Assembly: GCA_039720395.1 (NCBI GenBank)
Contig: CM077826.1
Coordinates: 16,115,962 to 16,179,961 of the forward strand
Direction: 5' to 3'
From: Liquidambar formosana
Taxonomy: Eukaryota; Streptophyta; Magnoliopsida; Saxifragales; Altingiaceae
Length of the DNA: 64,000 nt
Notes under the pieces: model-generated
Told to the model about the DNA's origin: nothing
Seen by the model: only the letters and a program-made list of their open reading frames with translations
The model's database searches: none
Part shown: in pieces, positions 61,328-64,000 of the stretch
Layout of the letters: the number at the start of each line of letters is the position of its first letter
Position numbering within the stretch: the first letter of the stretch is position 1
Made by a program: the position numbers and the translations under genes

Positions 61328-62918
61328 TTCTCTGCATGCTCTTGACAATAGTGTCATCAACGTATACCTCTAGGTTTTTGCCAATTAATCCTTCAAACAT
61401 CCTATTAACAAGACATTGATAGGTTGCTCCAGCATTCTTCAATCCGAATGGCATTACCTTGTAGTAGTAGGTCCCTCTAGGAGTAATAATCCCGTCTTAT
61501 CTTGATCATGTTCTGCCATGGGAATTTGATGATAGCCCGAGAAGGCATCAAAAATACCCAGCCGCTCATATCCCGAGATAGAGTCTATGAGTTAATCAAT
61601 CTTAGGCAAGGGGAAACTGTCCTTTGGGCATGCTTTATTGAGGTATGTAAAGTCGATGCAGACACGCCAGTCCCTGTCTTTTTCCTTACACATACGGGAT
61701 TGGCCAGCCAACTCGGGTACTTTACTTCTCTGATGAACCCTGCTTTCAAAAGCTTATCTACCTCGGCAGAAACTGTCTCAGCTCGATCGTCAGACAACCT
61801 TCGTTGCTTCTGAACCACTAGCTTGCAACTCGGACTAACTGAACTCGTGAGTGATAATTCTGGGATCAATTCTTGGCATTTCAGGGGCGCCAAGCAAATA
61901 CATCAATGTTGTCTTTTAAGAACTCAAACAGCTCTGTTGCGTCAGCCTCACTCAGTGACTTTCCAATCCAGAAAAACCATTCTGGATCATCGGGATTAAT
62001 TATCTTTTTTACTAGCTTGGCAGACTGTAGGGTGTAGAAATCATCCAATTTCGAATAGTTGGCTACAGTGGAGAGTAGTTTGGCTAGATTTCGGGGGGAT
62101 TAACAGTGAGTTCTTTAAACAGAGGTGATGGCTTCCTCAACCCGAGGCGAAATAGATCCATTGCATTCTTCTCAATCGAATCGTCAATCTCGTTGTAAAC
62201 CTCCCAGAACTTGAGAATATTCCCGAAGTCCTTCCCCATCTTTCTGTTTCAGCTCGTATAGGTTTTGCATGGTTCTCGGGAACTTGCAACTAGTAATAAA
62301 TCTCTCTTAAACAGCTTGCTCAGCTCGTGCCAGCTGTCATAGACTCATCTGGGATCTTGGCCCACCACTTAAGAGCCACTTCCCCTAAACTCATAGGAAA
62401 TATCTTACAGAGGAAACCTTCATTTCTAGCATATAATGACATACGTTGCAATAATAGTTTAAATGATGATCGGGGTCTATTGAAAGAGAGTAAAGAGTAA
62501 AAGTTATCTCGGAATACCCTCGTGGGATTGGGACCCGTTGAATCCACTTCGTGAATGGGCTCCGAGCCACAGCAGCGCTTTCTGGTCTTTCTCCCCTTCT
62601 ACTCTGGTACCCCGATGTCTCTTGGAGGTTTCTTCCTCGTTTCTTTCACGCCTGGGTGACCGAGAATGCTTCCTACTCGTCGCCCCAGTACTTCTCTCCC
62701 TCTTCTTTCAAGAGATCGAGACCTGTGATAGCGTCTCTCATCTCTGTGAGCTTTGTGCCCAGAACGTACTTGAGCACGAGGTCTTAGGTGGTCCTCATTC
62801 CACCTTCGTGAATGATCTGAACGCCTTGAACTGCGCTCAGGGGATCTCTGAACCAACGCATGATGTTGTTCGTCTCTCACTTTGAGGTAGTAGTACTAGC
62901 TCGTTTCCGATATCACTG
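61328..62918 (-). pseudogene. Decayed Ty3/Gypsy gag-RT fragment (element E)
   Basis: In minus sense: an Arg-rich gag region and gag core (62880-62320, with VALKWWAKIP), then after a short stretch an RT N-terminal part (61893-61585, with EVDKLLKAGFIREVKYPSWLANPV) and the RT active site region (about 61510-61328, with YYKVMPFGLKNAGATYQ and EVYVDDTIVKS). Protease and most of the region between are deleted, and several frameshifts are present. It is a different family from A/B. LTR C interrupts its gag on the right. Confidence 0.75.
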
Positions 62919-64000
62919 TGTGAACCCTGGAAATTGGGCCCACAAGGGATTGAAAGAAAATGGGTTTGAAAAAGAAAAAGGAAAGGAGTCGCCACCTTAT
63001 TTTTTAAAGGAAACAAGGAAAACCCTAAAAATAGTTTGTTTAGGAAAACAATTTGAATGACTCCATAAAAAGGAAAGGCAAAAACCAATCTTTTGAAAAC
63101 CAAAGAAATCGGGGATTCGGAGGCTAGTTATGACATGGGAAGGTTCTAGGCAAAGCCTATAGGCACCCATGTCCCTTTCGGTCTCTCAGCTCATTTGGGC
63201 TAATCAGATCTTTCCATACAAAAATCAGCAAGTATATCATCACAAGAATTGCATGCATTCATATATTTCATTCATCCATCTATGCATAATAAGCAAATAA
63301 AAACAGAAAATAAAGAAAAACAAAACAAAACAAAAGAAGCCTAGGATGCTTGGATCCTAGAACGGACTTGAGCCTCACGAAGAGCGCCTACGTACCATGC
63401 AGCGAAATACATGGATCAAAGTCCACGTAGTTCGATTAGAATTAGGGTTAAGACCTAATATAAACCTATGGTTAAAACCCTAGGTTTCCTTATTTGATCA
63501 AAAGAGTTGAATATGATAGAAAGTTTGATTTTAGGAAAAAAATCCACAAAATGGAAACTTTAATAAAAACCAGAATTTTATTTATGAAGGAAACCTTTGA
63601 TTAAACCATAGGATCATATTAAAAATTAACCTTAGATAGGGAGAAGAGAAGGGATAAGGAAGAAAGGTGAATGGGGCACCTTCACACCACTTACCTGAGC
63701 GCAATTAGCTCCAAGCATTAGCTATTTCAGACCTGAGCAGCCCTATTTGCCATAGGACAAATACCACACCTATTGCACCCTTACAAGTGCTCAAAACCAT
63801 GCGAAAACACTAACATGCAAATCTGGACAGAATAGTATTGTGGCCTAAAATCATCCACTAAGCATGCCAATAGCAAAAACAGCGAACAATAATAAGTCCT
63901 AACATATTCCTAGAACCATATCATGCATAAAAACCCTAAAACATACTAACATGCATGCAAACTATCATGTTACTCCATATGAAAAACATATACAGCAAAC
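62919..64000 (-). repeat. LTR C, same family as LTRs A and B, cut by window end
   Basis: Begins TGTGAACCCT and follows LTRs A and B closely (closer to B). No primer site lies next to it on the left (the bases are CAGTGATATCGG in its sense), so it is not the 5' LTR of element E. It is a solo LTR or the 3' LTR of another copy inserted in E's gag. The 5' end in its own sense lies outside the window. Confidence 0.85.

Noticed and set aside
1..64000. tRNA, rRNA or snRNA genes
   Set aside because: None recognised by eye; a tRNAscan or Rfam search would be needed to exclude them.

Overview
This is a eukaryotic plant nuclear window, probably from a eudicot. It has intron-bearing host gene remains, a CC-NBS-LRR resistance pseudogene, Ty3/Gypsy and Ty1/Copia elements, an L1 LINE fragment, several MITEs, long homopolymer runs and one 100-N scaffold gap. 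There is no prokaryotic gene organisation. No intact host protein-coding gene was found; nearly everything is mobile DNA or pseudogene. All calls come from reading the sequence; no search was run.

Layout: 1-1604 is unassigned AT-rich DNA. 1605-36715 holds two closely related minus-strand Ty3/Gypsy elements of the Tat/Ogre type, A (1605-12440, 5' half lost at the gap) and B (12541-36715). Each reads, in its own sense, gag-pro, a 171-nt intron that joins gag-pro to pol in frame, then RT, RNase H, a second RNase H and integrase. After these come an antisense ORF with its own TATA box, a 1.8-kb tandem array of hairpins, and an LTR. B's gag is split by a young Copia element (Copia-1, 22795-32635, perfect GAAGT target duplication, 1669-bp LTRs nearly identical) whose own genes are broken. 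36716-40934 is the 3' end of a related plus-strand element D.

40955-45107 is a decayed intron-containing glutamate-cysteine ligase gene on the minus strand. Ten exons with consistent phases can be traced, broken by nonsense codons and lost splice sites. A hAT-type MITE sits in one intron, Copia-2 (45170-50855, TGTAG target duplication) interrupts it upstream, and element D abuts its downstream end. 50856-55895 is intergenic, with a foldback repeat, a nested pair of Mutator-like MITEs and a duplicated segment that also lies upstream of the NLR. 56013-58696 is an RPS5-like CNL pseudogene with three lesions. Then come a Stowaway-like MITE, an L1 RT fragment cut by a four-arm palindromic array (60445-61157), a decayed Gypsy fragment, and a third LTR of the A/B family running off the window.

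The most striking signal is a recurring design in the untranslated parts of three different retroelements. Tandem hairpins keep their loop sequence while both stem arms change together, so base pairing is preserved. A and B have about 37 such hairpins each with loop AGTGA; D has different stems and loops in the homologous place; Copia-1 has a third set with a 17-nt conserved loop in its leader. A hairpin beside the polypurine tract also covaries between A and D. This pattern suggests selection on structure, in RNA or single-stranded DNA.
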